From Skermanella mucosa (GTDB lineage: Bacteria > Pseudomonadota > Alphaproteobacteria > Azospirillales > Azospirillaceae), in assembly GCF_016765655.2 (NCBI RefSeq), contig NZ_CP086106.1:4391001-4455000 (forward strand): a stretch of DNA of 64,000 nucleotides, given 5' to 3'. The stretch's first letter is position 1. The number at the start of each line of letters is the position of its first letter. Positions 1 to 7,486 of the stretch are shown here, piece by piece. The notes below the pieces were generated by a model that searched no databases, was not told the DNA's origin, and saw only the letters and a list, made by a program, of their open reading frames with translations. Position numbers and translations under genes: made by a program.

Positions 1-1
1 C

Positions 2-664
2 CTCCAGGCGCGCTATCTCGCCCACCACGGCCGTTCGGTGCTGGCGGTGGACTTGCCGGGCCACGGGCGCTCCGGCGGGACGGCGCTGGGCAGCATCGAG
101 GATCTGGCGGACTGGACGGCGCGGCTGATCGAGGCGGCCGGCTTCGACCAGGCGGCGCTGGCGGGCCACTCCATGGGGGCGCTGGCCGCGCTGGAGACGG
201 CGAACCGCCACCCCGGGCGGGTGCGCGCGCTGGCGCTGCTCGGCGTGGCCGAGCGCATGCCGGTCCACCCCGACCTGCTGGCCGCCGCCGCGTCGGAGGA
301 CGACCGGGCCTATGCCGGAGCGATCGCCATGGTGATCGGCTGGGGCTTCGGCAGCCTGCGCGGCGGATCGGCGGCACCGGGCCTGTGGCAGGTCGGGACC
401 GGCATCCAGCTGATGCGCCGGGCGCCGCGCGGCGCGCTCGTCACCGACCTCGCGGCCTGCGACGCGTGGCGAGGCACGCCCGACGTGCGCTGCCCGACGA
501 CGCTCATCCTGGGCGCCGGCGACCGCATGACCCCGGCCAAGTCGGGGAAGGCGCTGGCCGCGAGGATCGCGGGATCGAAGACCGTGGTGCTCCCGGGCTC
601 CGGCCACATGATGATGGTCGAGGAGCCCGACGCGGTGACCGACGCGCTCCTCGCGGCTATATGA
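2..664 (+). CDS. alpha/beta hydrolase, 5' end truncated by window edge
   Basis: The reading frame is open from base 2, so the N-terminus lies outside the window. The visible part starts just before the DLPGHG strand and turn that normally follows the oxyanion-hole motif. The nucleophile elbow is GHSMG at visible codons 55-59. A late LGAGDRMTP segment would supply the acid and GSGHMMMVEEP the histidine, so the catalytic triad looks complete. The fold is clear but the substrate is not; such proteins are often annotated as 3-oxoadipate enol-lactonase or generic esterases. Its stop overlaps the stop of the convergent azlD gene by 8 bases. Confidence 0.85.
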   Translation, partial: LQARYLAHHGRSVLAVDLPGHGRSGGTALGSIEDLADWTARLIEAAGFDQAALAGHSMGALAALETANRHPGRVRALALLGVAERMPVHPDLLAAAASEDDRAYAGAIAMVIGWGFGSLRGGSAAPGLWQVGTGIQLMRRAPRGALVTDLAACDAWRGTPDVRCPTTLILGAGDRMTPAKSGKALAARIAGSKTVVLPGSGHMMMVEEPDAVTDALLAAI

Positions 665-968
665 GGCGGAGGATGGCGACGCCGGCCACGCCGGCCGCCA
701 TCGCGACCAGGAAGTTGCCGGTGGCGCGGGCCAGGACGAGCGTCAGCAGGGCCGCTCCCCACCCCGCCGGCCCGGAGTTGAGCACCAGCGGCGCGCACAG
801 GGCGGCGAAGACCGCTCCGGGGATCTGGGCCAGCCAGGCTTCCAGGAACCGCGACGGCCGCAGCCGCTGGATCAGCCAGAAGCCGCCCGCCCGGGTCGCG
901 TAGGTGGCCAGACCCATCAGGGCGATGGCAGCGATCCCCAGATAGCCGTCTTGCGCGTCAGCGGGCAT
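657..968 (-). CDS. azlD: AzlD family branched-chain amino-acid transport subunit
   Basis: This 103-residue protein is almost wholly hydrophobic, with about four membrane segments, and has the size of AzlD, the small partner of AzlC. In Bacillus the AzlCD pair exports branched-chain amino acids and gives azaleucine resistance. Its start overlaps the end of azlC by 11 bases on the same strand, so the two are translationally coupled. The identification rests on size, hydrophobicity and the azlC context. Confidence 0.85.
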   Translation of the reverse strand: MPADAQDGYLGIAAIALMGLATYATRAGGFWLIQRLRPSRFLEAWLAQIPGAVFAALCAPLVLNSGPAGWGAALLTLVLARATGNFLVAMAAGVAGVAILRLI

Positions 969-1677
969 GGCGCAGCGCCCCCACGAGGCTGCCGGCCAGG
1001 GCGCCGCCCAGGATGTACCAGGTGCCGGGAACCGTGCGCTCCATCGCCAGGGCGACCGCGGCGGCGACCAGCCAGGGCAGCAGGTCCCCGCGCCCGCGCC
1101 AGAAGCCGGCCAGCAGGGCCACGAAGAAGGCCGTGCCCAGGAAGTCGATGCCGTAGCGGTCGAGGTCGGGCAGCATCCCGCCGAATACCCGGCCGGCGAT
1201 GGTCCCGGTGTTCCAGAACAGGAAGATCGTCAGCCCGCTGCCGAGCAGGAAGGCGGCGTCCCGGCCCCCGTTCCGCATGTCGGCGACGCTGAGCCCCCAG
1301 GACTCGTCGGTCAGGAAGTACAGGCTGCCATAGGCCCGCGACGGCGGGACATGCTTGAGCCAGGGTCCGAGGGTGGCGCCCATCAGCAGGTGGCGGGCGT
1401 TGATCACCAGCACGGTGGCCACCAGCGCGCCGACCGGCAGCGGATCGCCCCACAGTTCGACCGACAGGAACTGCGAGGCGCCCGCGAAGACCAGGGCGCT
1501 CATCAGGGAGGTCTCCAGCAGGGTCAGGCCGTTCTGGCCCGCCAGGAAACCGTAGAACACGCCGAAGGCCAGCCCGCCCGTCGCGATCGGCAGGGTCCGC
1601 ACGGCGCCGGCGATCAAGCCGACCCGGGAAAAGGCGACGGGAGGTCCATCGGGAAGATGCTGGACGTTTTCGGGCAT
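958..1677 (-). CDS. azlC: AzlC family branched-chain amino-acid exporter subunit
   Basis: This is a 239-residue polytopic membrane protein. It carries family landmarks such as GVFYGFLAGQNGL near the N-terminus, a GASQFLSVELWG stretch in an early helix and FLTDESWGLS in the middle. AzlC forms the large subunit of a branched-chain amino-acid exporter with AzlD. The ATG at 1677 is preceded by a GAGGAGA ribosome-binding site 7-8 bases upstream. A LysR gene ends 76 bases upstream on the same strand and may regulate or be cotranscribed with the pair. Confidence 0.9.
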   Translation of the reverse strand: MPENVQHLPDGPPVAFSRVGLIAGAVRTLPIATGGLAFGVFYGFLAGQNGLTLLETSLMSALVFAGASQFLSVELWGDPLPVGALVATVLVINARHLLMGATLGPWLKHVPPSRAYGSLYFLTDESWGLSVADMRNGGRDAAFLLGSGLTIFLFWNTGTIAGRVFGGMLPDLDRYGIDFLGTAFFVALLAGFWRGRGDLLPWLVAAAVALAMERTVPGTWYILGGALAGSLVGALRHAR

Positions 1678-1753
1678 TCGCCGGCTCTCCTCTTGTTCTT
1701 ATCTTTCTGAACGGGAATTCGGATTGAAGCTTCGGCCGGCGGATAGGTCAATC

Positions 1754-2674
1754 TTATTGTCGTTTATGGGTCCGTATGCCCGCCATGTACGGTATCGCCA
1801 TGCGGTCCAGGATGAAGCGGGTCAGCCGGTCGGCCGCCGACGTCGCCGTTCCGGAACGGGCCACCAGGGCGATGGCGCTGTCGGGCAGCGGGGGAAAGCC
1901 CTCGTCCGGGGTCAGGACGCGCATGCCGGGCAGGATGGTGCTTCGCGCCAGCGCCGTGACACCGAGCCCGGCGAGGACGGCGGCCTGGAGCGCCGAGACC
2001 GCGGCGCTGGTGCAGCGGATCTCCCACGACCGGCCGACCTGCCCCAGGGCGGCCAGCATGAACCTCCGGTACAGGCAGGGGGCCGGCGAGACGGCCAGCG
2101 GGACCAGGCCGTCCGCGCCGCCCGTCCAGTCCGACCGGGCGACCCAGTGCAGCGGTTCCCGCCAGACGGTGCGGCCGGGACTCTCCTCCGGGACATGCTT
2201 GACCAGCACAAGGTCGAACAGTCCGGCCTCCACCCCGGACTGGAGCACGGCCGAGCTTTCCACGGTGATCTCGGTGGTGACGGTGGGAAAGCAGCGGGCG
2301 AACTCTCCCAGGATGTCGGACAGGAACTGGGCCGCGAACTCCTCCGCCGTGCCCAGCCGGACGGTGCCGCCGACCGGCGGGGCGACCAGCCGACCGACCG
2401 CCTCGTCGTTGATCGCCAGGATGCGCCGCGCATAGGTCAGCAGGTGCTCGCCGGCCTCGGTGGGAACCACGTGGCGGCCGCTGCGATCGCACAGCCGGGC
2501 GCCGATCTGGTCCTCCAGCCGCTTGATCTGGACGCTGACCGCGGACTGGGTCCGGCCCAGGATTTCGCCGGTACGGGTGAAGCTGCCGGTTTCGGCGACG
2601 GTCAGGAATGCCCGGAGGAGATCGATGTCGAGGGTCGGCGGCGAGGGACCATGACGGGACGGCATGCTGCGCAT
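1754..2674 (-). CDS. LysR family transcriptional regulator
   Basis: This 306-residue protein has the standard LysR plan. An N-terminal winged helix-turn-helix spans about residues 17-76 (LRAFLTVAETGSFTRTGEIL followed by QSAVSVQIKRLE) and an effector-binding domain of about 210 residues follows. It lies directly upstream of azlCD on the same strand and is divergent from the dehalogenase-like gene, separated by 81 bases. LysR proteins usually control the divergent neighbour, so the dehalogenase is the first candidate target and azlCD the second. The ligand cannot be read from sequence. Confidence 0.93.
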   Translation of the reverse strand: MRSMPSRHGPSPPTLDIDLLRAFLTVAETGSFTRTGEILGRTQSAVSVQIKRLEDQIGARLCDRSGRHVVPTEAGEHLLTYARRILAINDEAVGRLVAPPVGGTVRLGTAEEFAAQFLSDILGEFARCFPTVTTEITVESSAVLQSGVEAGLFDLVLVKHVPEESPGRTVWREPLHWVARSDWTGGADGLVPLAVSPAPCLYRRFMLAALGQVGRSWEIRCTSAAVSALQAAVLAGLGVTALARSTILPGMRVLTPDEGFPPLPDSAIALVARSGTATSAADRLTRFILDRMAIPYMAGIRTHKRQ

Positions 2675-2755
2675 TCACCTTATGAATTTTCCCAGCGACT
2701 TCAGCACCTTTACGCTCTGCCAGAGGGGAACGCTTTTCCCATACCGGAGGTCCAA

Positions 2756-3619
2756 TTGATCAAAAATTTTATGCATCGGCGCTTCGACCTGGGCGGTGCC
2801 GTGATCCACGCGGCGGTCGGCGGCGTGGGGCCTCCGCTGCTGCTGCTCCACGGCTATCCCCAGACCCACGTGACCTGGCACCGCGTCGCACCGATCCTGG
2901 CCCGGCGCTTCACCGTCGTGGCGCCCGACCTGAGAGGATACGGCGACAGCGCGCCGCCTCTGGACGGCGATTATTCCAAGCGGGCCATGGCGGCCGACCA
3001 GGCCGGGCTGATGGCCGAACTGGGCTTCGACCGGTTCGGCGTCACCGGGCACGACCGGGGCGGCCGGGTCGCCTACCGGCTGGCGCTCGACCATCCCGGC
3101 CGCGTCAGCCGGCTGGCCGTGCTCGACATGGTGCCGACGCTGGACATGTGGGAGATGATGGATGCCGGGATGGCGATGGCCGTCTACCACTGGCTGTTCC
3201 TGGCACAACCCGATGGCCTGCCCGAGAGCCTGATCGGAGCCGATCCGGGAGGCTACCTGACCCGGACCGTGCGGAGCTGGTGCGCCGATCCGGACGCCAT
3301 CGATCCGGCGGCCCTGGCCGAGTATATCAGGTGCTTCCGCCGGCCGGAGGTGGTCCAAGCCGCCTGCGGGGATTACCGCGCCGGTGCGGGCGTCGACCGG
3401 GACCATGACGCCGCCGACCGCGCCGCCGGGCGGCGGATCGCCTGCCCCGTGCTGGCGCTCTGGGCACGCGGCGGGACCGACGGCCGGCCATACGATCCCC
3501 TCGCGGTCTGGCGCCGCTGGGCCGACGACGTGTCGGGACGGGAGATCGCCTGCGGCCATTTCCTGCAGGAGGAGGCGCCGGACGAGGTCGCGCGTGCCCT
3601 GCTGGGGTTTTTCGCATAG
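2756..3619 (+). CDS. alpha/beta hydrolase of the haloacetate (fluoroacetate) dehalogenase type
   Basis: I chose the TTG at 2756 as start because GGAGG lies at 2746-2750, five bases upstream, and it gives the family's usual N-terminus; the ATG at 2771 has no such site. The 287-residue product has HGYPQ as oxyanion turn, nucleophile D100 in GHDRGGR, R101 and R104 in the positions that bind carboxylate, acid D124 (VLDMVP), H145-W146 (YHWLFLAQ), Y207 and base H268. This matches, residue for residue, the set described for fluoroacetate dehalogenases (Asp-Arg-Arg, Asp, His-Trp, Tyr, His). It would hydrolyse 2-haloacetates to glycolate. An epoxide hydrolase role is the alternative, but His-Trp argues for dehalogenase. 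Confidence 0.85.
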   Translation: MIKNFMHRRFDLGGAVIHAAVGGVGPPLLLLHGYPQTHVTWHRVAPILARRFTVVAPDLRGYGDSAPPLDGDYSKRAMAADQAGLMAELGFDRFGVTGHDRGGRVAYRLALDHPGRVSRLAVLDMVPTLDMWEMMDAGMAMAVYHWLFLAQPDGLPESLIGADPGGYLTRTVRSWCADPDAIDPAALAEYIRCFRRPEVVQAACGDYRAGAGVDRDHDAADRAAGRRIACPVLALWARGGTDGRPYDPLAVWRRWADDVSGREIACGHFLQEEAPDEVARALLGFFA

Positions 3620-3664
3620 AAGAGCGCGGCGACGACGCGAAACCAAGGCGAAGAGGTTCGGCAC

Positions 3665-4099
3665 GTGACTGCTGCGATCGAAACCCGGGAGGACTACCGG
3701 CATTTCCTGGCCATCCCGACGCGCTGGCTGGACAACGACATCTACGGCCACGTCAACAACGTGATCTATTACTCGTATTTCGACACGGTCATAAACGGAT
3801 ACCTGATCCGGGAAGGCGGGTTCGATATCCATGCCGCGCCGGTGATCGGCGTGGCGGTCGAGACCATGTGCAAGTTCAGGAAGTCGCTGGTGTTCCCGCA
3901 GATCGTGGACGCCGGCCTGAGGGTGGGCAAGCTGGGCAACTCCAGCGTGCGCTACGAGGTCGGCCTGTTCGCCGAGGGGGACGTGGAATTGGCGGCGTCG
4001 GGCCACTTCGTCCATGTCTTCGTGGAGCGGTCCACCATGCGCCCGGTGCCGATCCCCGACGCCCTGCGGGCCTGCATGGAGCGGTTGCTGGTGGCGTGA
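3665..4099 (+). CDS. acyl-CoA thioesterase, hotdog fold (4HBT/YbgC-like)
   Basis: This 144-residue protein has the hotdog-thioesterase signature [20 protein letters not shown] near residues 20-39, with an Asp cluster at D23/D25 and GHVNN. Members hydrolyse acyl-CoA or 4-hydroxybenzoyl-CoA-like thioesters in the cytoplasm. The GTG at 3665 has AGAGG about eight bases upstream. It follows the dehalogenase-like gene by 45 bases on the same strand, so the two may be cotranscribed, although no pathway link is evident. The acyl substrate is unknown. Confidence 0.88.
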   Translation: MTAAIETREDYRHFLAIPTRWLDNDIYGHVNNVIYYSYFDTVINGYLIREGGFDIHAAPVIGVAVETMCKFRKSLVFPQIVDAGLRVGKLGNSSVRYEVGLFAEGDVELAASGHFVHVFVERSTMRPVPIPDALRACMERLLVA

Positions 4100-4112
4100 G
4101 CCGGAATGCAAT

Positions 4113-4138
4113 GCGGCGCCCCGTTTCCGGGGCGCCGC
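4113..4138. terminator. strong GC hairpin between convergent genes
   Basis: A perfect 10-bp inverted repeat (GCGGCGCCCC and GGGGCGCCGC) encloses a six-base loop. It lies just past the thioesterase stop and before the convergent hsp20 stop, the usual place for a bidirectional terminator. There is no run of T after either arm, so intrinsic termination is plausible but unproven. Confidence 0.6.
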
Positions 4139-4167
4139 CAGTACGGACCTTTGCAGGAGGCCTGCCG

Positions 4168-4644
4168 TTACGCGGCCTGCTGCTGATCAGACTGCTTGTG
4201 CTCCAGCACCTGGGACGGAGCCGCCGAAGCGATCTTGATCGTGCGGGGCTTCATCGCCTCCGGGATCTCGCGGACGAGTTCCACATTCAGGAGACCGTTC
4301 GCCAAATTGGCGCCAGTCACTTTGATGTGGTCGGCTAGCTGGAAGCGGCGCTCGAATGCCCGTCCCGCGATACCGCGATAGAGGTATTGGCCGTTTTCCG
4401 CGTCATTCTTAGTTTTACCAGTGATCACAAGCAGATTTTCCTGCGAAGTGATCTCCAGATCTTCCGCACCGAAGCCGGCGACCGCCATCGTGATGCGGTA
4501 GGAGTCATCGGACAGCTTCTCGATGTTGTACGGAGGATAGGACAGGGCTGAGTCATCGACCTTGAGCGCGGACTCCAGGACACGGGTCATGCGGTCGAAG
4601 CCGACGGACGAACGGAACAACGGCGACAGATCATAGGTGCGCAT
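4168..4644 (-). CDS. Hsp20/alpha-crystallin small heat-shock protein
   Basis: This 158-residue protein has the class A small heat-shock layout seen in rhizobial HspA and E. coli IbpA. A short N-terminal arm (RTYDLSPLFRSSVGFDRM) is followed by the alpha-crystallin domain at about residues 38-130, containing YRITMAVAGF, the strand ENLLVITGKT and the YRGIAGRAFERRF loop. A Gly-Leu-Leu-Asn-Val segment precedes a C-terminal PRTIKI tail with an I-x-I-like anchor. It holds unfolding proteins for refolding by DnaK/ClpB. Upstream lie a sigma-32-like promoter and a structured leader, both annotated separately. Confidence 0.95.
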   Translation of the reverse strand: MRTYDLSPLFRSSVGFDRMTRVLESALKVDDSALSYPPYNIEKLSDDSYRITMAVAGFGAEDLEITSQENLLVITGKTKNDAENGQYLYRGIAGRAFERRFQLADHIKVTGANLANGLLNVELVREIPEAMKPRTIKIASAAPSQVLEHKQSDQQQAA

Positions 4645-4743
4645 TTCATACCCTCCAAAGAGCGATACAAGCGTCGGGGTTCACCACCATGGTCTAACCC
4701 CTCTCCTTCGTGGACCGGGCCCGGCATCGGCGCCCCATCCACG
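4645..4743 (-). promoter_or_regulatory. ROSE-like RNA thermometer in the hsp20 leader
   Basis: The predicted leader is about 100 nt. It can fold into a GTGGA/TCCAC hairpin, then a GGGGTT/AACCCC hairpin, then a weak final stem in which UCGCU (complement of 4661-4665) faces the Shine-Dalgarno GGAGG (complement of 4652-4656), six bases before the ATG. The U(U/C)GCU motif opposite the ribosome-binding site is the hallmark of ROSE elements, common ahead of alphaproteobacterial small heat-shock genes. The motif and spacing are seen; the folding is inferred. Confidence 0.5.
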
Positions 4744-4749
4744 TGAGAT

Positions 4750-4778
4750 GAGATAATCACGCCGTTCAGGGGTTCAAG
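4750..4778 (-). promoter_or_regulatory. sigma-32 (RpoH)-like promoter of hsp20
   Basis: On the minus strand CTTGAA (complement of 4773-4778) is followed after 17 bases by TATCTC (complement of 4750-4755), preceded by GAT. This resembles the alphaproteobacterial heat-shock consensus CTTGAA-N17-18-CYTATNT, with a weaker -10. Its position about 100 bases before the hsp20 start fits a heat-induced transcript. Confidence 0.5.
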
Positions 4779-4910
4779 AGGGGGTTCGCGTCGAAGATTC
4801 CGTCGCAGGGCCGATGCGCGTTCGGGGGTGCCCGCCGCGTGTCATTCATTTTTAATCTGTAGCTGGGACCATCGATCATGGGACTTGAGATCCCCGAGAC
4901 GGGAGACAGA

Positions 4911-5312
4911 GTGAGCGGCCCGACAGCCTTCTTCAATCGTACCTACGACGAGACGATGGCGCTGCTCATCGAGGCGAGGAACTACATCGCCTATAACGAG
5001 GCGGCGGACCAGCGGGGGCTGCCGCCCCAGGTCCGGTTGCAGGTGAGCTACGAGTCCCTGCGCGTGACCAGCCGCCTGACCCAGGTGATGGCCTGGCTGC
5101 TGGCGCAGAAGGCGGTGCATGCCGGCGAACTGACGGCGCAGCAGGTCGCGACCGAGGAATACGCCCTGGCGGGAGGCGACGTCTGCACCGATCCGTCCGG
5201 CCCCGACAACCAGGAGCTTCCGGCCGGCCTGCGCAGCCTGCTGGAGCGGAGCTACAAGCTTTACATGCGGGTCGCCCGTTTGGACGAGCAGGTCAGGCGC
5301 AGCGTCGCCTGA
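4911..5312 (+). CDS. rcdA: RcdA / DUF1465 family protein (CtrA-degradation adaptor family)
   Basis: The product is a small all-helical protein with the DUF1465 landmarks FFNRTYDETMALLIEARNY, then LRVTSRLTQVMAWLLAQKAV, and a C-terminal LLERSYKLYMRVARLDEQV. In Caulobacter RcdA helps ClpXP deliver the cell-cycle regulator CtrA and other substrates. I prefer the GTG at 4911 because GGGAG lies at 4901-4905, five bases upstream, and it gives a 133-residue protein. An ATG at 4878 in frame would add 11 residues with atypical codons. It stands alone between hsp20 (divergent) and a convergent LysR gene. Whether it acts on CtrA here is inference. Confidence 0.82.
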   Translation: MSGPTAFFNRTYDETMALLIEARNYIAYNEAADQRGLPPQVRLQVSYESLRVTSRLTQVMAWLLAQKAVHAGELTAQQVATEEYALAGGDVCTDPSGPDNQELPAGLRSLLERSYKLYMRVARLDEQVRRSVA

Positions 5313-5328
5313 ACGGCCTGCTGGCCGG

Positions 5329-6267
5329 TCAGGCCGGCGATCCGGTCGCGGCCGTCATCCGATCCCGGAAGACCTCCTGCAAACGGTCGATGAAGGCGCG
5401 CACGGCAGGGTTGGTTTGGCGGCTTTCCGGCCAGAGCGCGGTTATGTTGTGCCGCTCGACGGCGAATTCGGGCAGCACCGGAACCAGTTCCCCGCGCGCT
5501 GCGAGGGGCGCCGCCGCGAAGGTCGCGGCCATGCCGATCCCGCCCCCCGCCGCGAGCGTCGCCACCAGCGCATCGCTCGAATCGACGACGATGCCGGACG
5601 GCGGCACGATTTCGATCGTTCTTTCCCCGATCCGAAAAGGCCAGCGAAAAGCCTGGCCCGTGCTCTGGTACCGGAGATTGACGGTGTCGTGGCCCTCCAG
5701 TTCGTCCGGATGCATCGGGATGCCCCGTGCCGCCAGATAGGCTGGCGATGCGAAGGCGCAGAGCCGGTGCGGCGCAAGCCGGCGCGACATCAGCCGCGAG
5801 TCAGCGAGTTCCCCGATGCGCACCGCGACGTCGATGCCTTGCTCGATGATGTCGGCGATCTGGTCGTTCAGCCGCAGATCGATCGTCACCTTGGGATAGA
5901 GCTTGCGGAACGCCGGCAGGGCGGGCGCGATCACATGCATGCCGACCGGGAACGACGCCGAAATCCGCAGGGTGCCCGACGGCTCGGACTGCGCCGCCAT
6001 CGCGGCCTGCTCGATCGCTTCCGCATCGTGCAGCAGTTTCAGCGCGAGTTGGTGCAGTTCACGGCCCTCCGGCGTGAGTGTCAGCGAGCGGGTCGTGCGG
6101 GTGAAGAGAGACACGCCCAGACGCTGCTCAAGCCGCTGCACGCTCTTGCTGACGGCCGAGGGGGAGATCGAGAGCGAGCGCGCAGCCGCTGTGTAGCTGC
6201 CCATCGATCCGGCGCGCGCGAACGCTATCAGGCCGGTCAACCGATCAAGCGCGATTTGTTCCTTCAT
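5329..6267 (-). CDS. LysR family transcriptional regulator
   Basis: This 312-residue regulator has an N-terminal helix-turn-helix ([20 protein letters not shown] near residues 27-46) and a substrate-binding domain of the CrgA/DmlR-like subgroup, suggested by [20 protein letters not shown]. It is divergent from the quinone-oxidoreductase-like gene, with a 93-base gap that contains an inverted repeat. Regulation of that neighbour is the natural hypothesis. The inducer is unknown. Confidence 0.93.
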   Translation of the reverse strand: MKEQIALDRLTGLIAFARAGSMGSYTAAARSLSISPSAVSKSVQRLEQRLGVSLFTRTTRSLTLTPEGRELHQLALKLLHDAEAIEQAAMAAQSEPSGTLRISASFPVGMHVIAPALPAFRKLYPKVTIDLRLNDQIADIIEQGIDVAVRIGELADSRLMSRRLAPHRLCAFASPAYLAARGIPMHPDELEGHDTVNLRYQSTGQAFRWPFRIGERTIEIVPPSGIVVDSSDALVATLAAGGGIGMAATFAAAPLAARGELVPVLPEFAVERHNITALWPESRQTNPAVRAFIDRLQEVFRDRMTAATGSPA

Positions 6268-6312
6268 GGCATCATTGAAGCGAAACGCGCCCCGATTATC
6301 AACCTCCCCCTA

Positions 6313-6334
6313 CTCGACCAGATAACCGGTCGAG
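6313..6334. promoter_or_regulatory. inverted repeat in LysR/oxidoreductase intergenic region
   Basis: CTCGACC at 6313-6319 and GGTCGAG at 6328-6334 form a perfect 7-bp inverted repeat with an 8-base spacer. It lies 17 bases before the ribosome-binding site of the oxidoreductase gene and 46 bases from the LysR start. The size fits a LysR-type operator; a short mRNA hairpin is the alternative. Confidence 0.45.
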
Positions 6335-6360
6335 GAATGATGCACCCGGTGGAGGTCCCA

Positions 6361-7377
6361 GTGAGCCATACGATGAAGGCGGTCCGATTTCATGGGTTCG
6401 GCGGTCCCGAGGTGTTGCGGTACGAGACCGCGACGCGGCCCGAGCCTGGGGCGGGCGAGGTACTCGTCCGCGTCCGCGCGGTCGGTCTCAATCCCCCCGA
6501 CTGGTACCTGCGGGAGGGTTACAGGATGCTCCCTCCCGAATGGCGGCCGCCGGTGCGTTTCCCCGCCGTCCCGGGGACCGACATCTCGGGCGTGGTCGAG
6601 GCCGTCGCCGAGGACATCGATCGCTTCTCGGTCGGGGACGAGGTCTATTCGATGGTGCGTTTTCCCAGCGGCCTTGCGGGGGACAGCAGGGCCTATGCCG
6701 AGTATGTGAGCGTGCCGGCCTCGGAACTTGCGCCCAAGCCGGCGGGGATCGACCACGTGCGGGCCGCCGGCGCCCCCATGTCGTTGCTCACGGCATGGCA
6801 GTTCATGATCGAGCCGGGGCACGACGAGCCGAACCCGCTTCAGCCGAACCGACATGCGCCGGTGCCGATCGAGGGCAGGAAGGTTCTTGTGAACGGGGCC
6901 GCGGGCGGCGTGGGACACTTCGCGGTGCAACTGGCCAAGTGGAGGGGCGCGCACGTCATCGCCGTAGCCTCGGGCAAGCATGAGACACTTCTACGTGAAC
7001 TGGGTGCCGACGAATTCATCGACTACACCGGGACCGCCCCGGAGAACGTGGCCCGCGACGTCGACCTCGTCATCGACACGGTAGGCGGGCCGAACGCCGG
7101 CCGCTTCCTTCGCACCCTGAAGCGGGGCGGCGCGTTGTTCCCGATCTTCCCCCTGGGCTTCTCCGGAGCCGACGAGGCCGGGAAGCTGGGCGTGACGATC
7201 TCGACCACCCAGGTGCGCTCAAGCGGCGCCCAGTTGGAGGAAGTCGGGCGATTGCTCGATGATGGTACCGTCCGGGTCGTGATCGACAGCACCTATCCGC
7301 TCTCGCAGGCGCGCCTGTCCCACGAGCGGGCAGCGAAGGGGCACATCCAGGGGAAGATCGTCCTGACCGTCGAATGA
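6361..7377 (+). CDS. NADP-dependent oxidoreductase, zinc-less MDR (quinone oxidoreductase-like)
   Basis: This is a 338-residue medium-chain dehydrogenase. The catalytic GroES-like half starts MKAVRFHGFGGPEVLRYE and the Rossmann half carries VNGAAGGVGHFAVQLAKW, the nucleotide-binding AAGGVG motif of the quinone oxidoreductase branch. The zinc ligands of alcohol dehydrogenases are absent. The GTG at 6361 is preferred because GGAGG ends five bases before it; the ATG at 6373 would be too far. It would reduce quinones or enones with NADPH. It is divergent from a LysR gene. Its 3' side is followed after 82 bases by an IS element. Confidence 0.88.
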   Translation: MSHTMKAVRFHGFGGPEVLRYETATRPEPGAGEVLVRVRAVGLNPPDWYLREGYRMLPPEWRPPVRFPAVPGTDISGVVEAVAEDIDRFSVGDEVYSMVRFPSGLAGDSRAYAEYVSVPASELAPKPAGIDHVRAAGAPMSLLTAWQFMIEPGHDEPNPLQPNRHAPVPIEGRKVLVNGAAGGVGHFAVQLAKWRGAHVIAVASGKHETLLRELGADEFIDYTGTAPENVARDVDLVIDTVGGPNAGRFLRTLKRGGALFPIFPLGFSGADEAGKLGVTISTTQVRSSGAQLEEVGRLLDDGTVRVVIDSTYPLSQARLSHERAAKGHIQGKIVLTVE

Positions 7378-7486
7378 GATCCAGTGACCGGAGCGTCGAT
7401 GCAGGGTGTCGGCGTTCGCCCTGGCGGGCGAGGGCCGACCCGGTACATGTCAACGCGTATGAGACAGCTGCTCGTTTTGTCGTAGC

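Noticed and set aside
7416-7431. TCGCCC-TGGC-GGGCGA hairpin after the oxidoreductase gene as a terminator
   Set aside because: The stem is only six bases and no T tract follows, so I could not support a terminator call.
7378-7459. Remnant of a gene cut by the IS element on its left side
   Set aside because: No coding frame or recognisable protein fragment is present in these 82 bases, and the oxidoreductase gene is full length.
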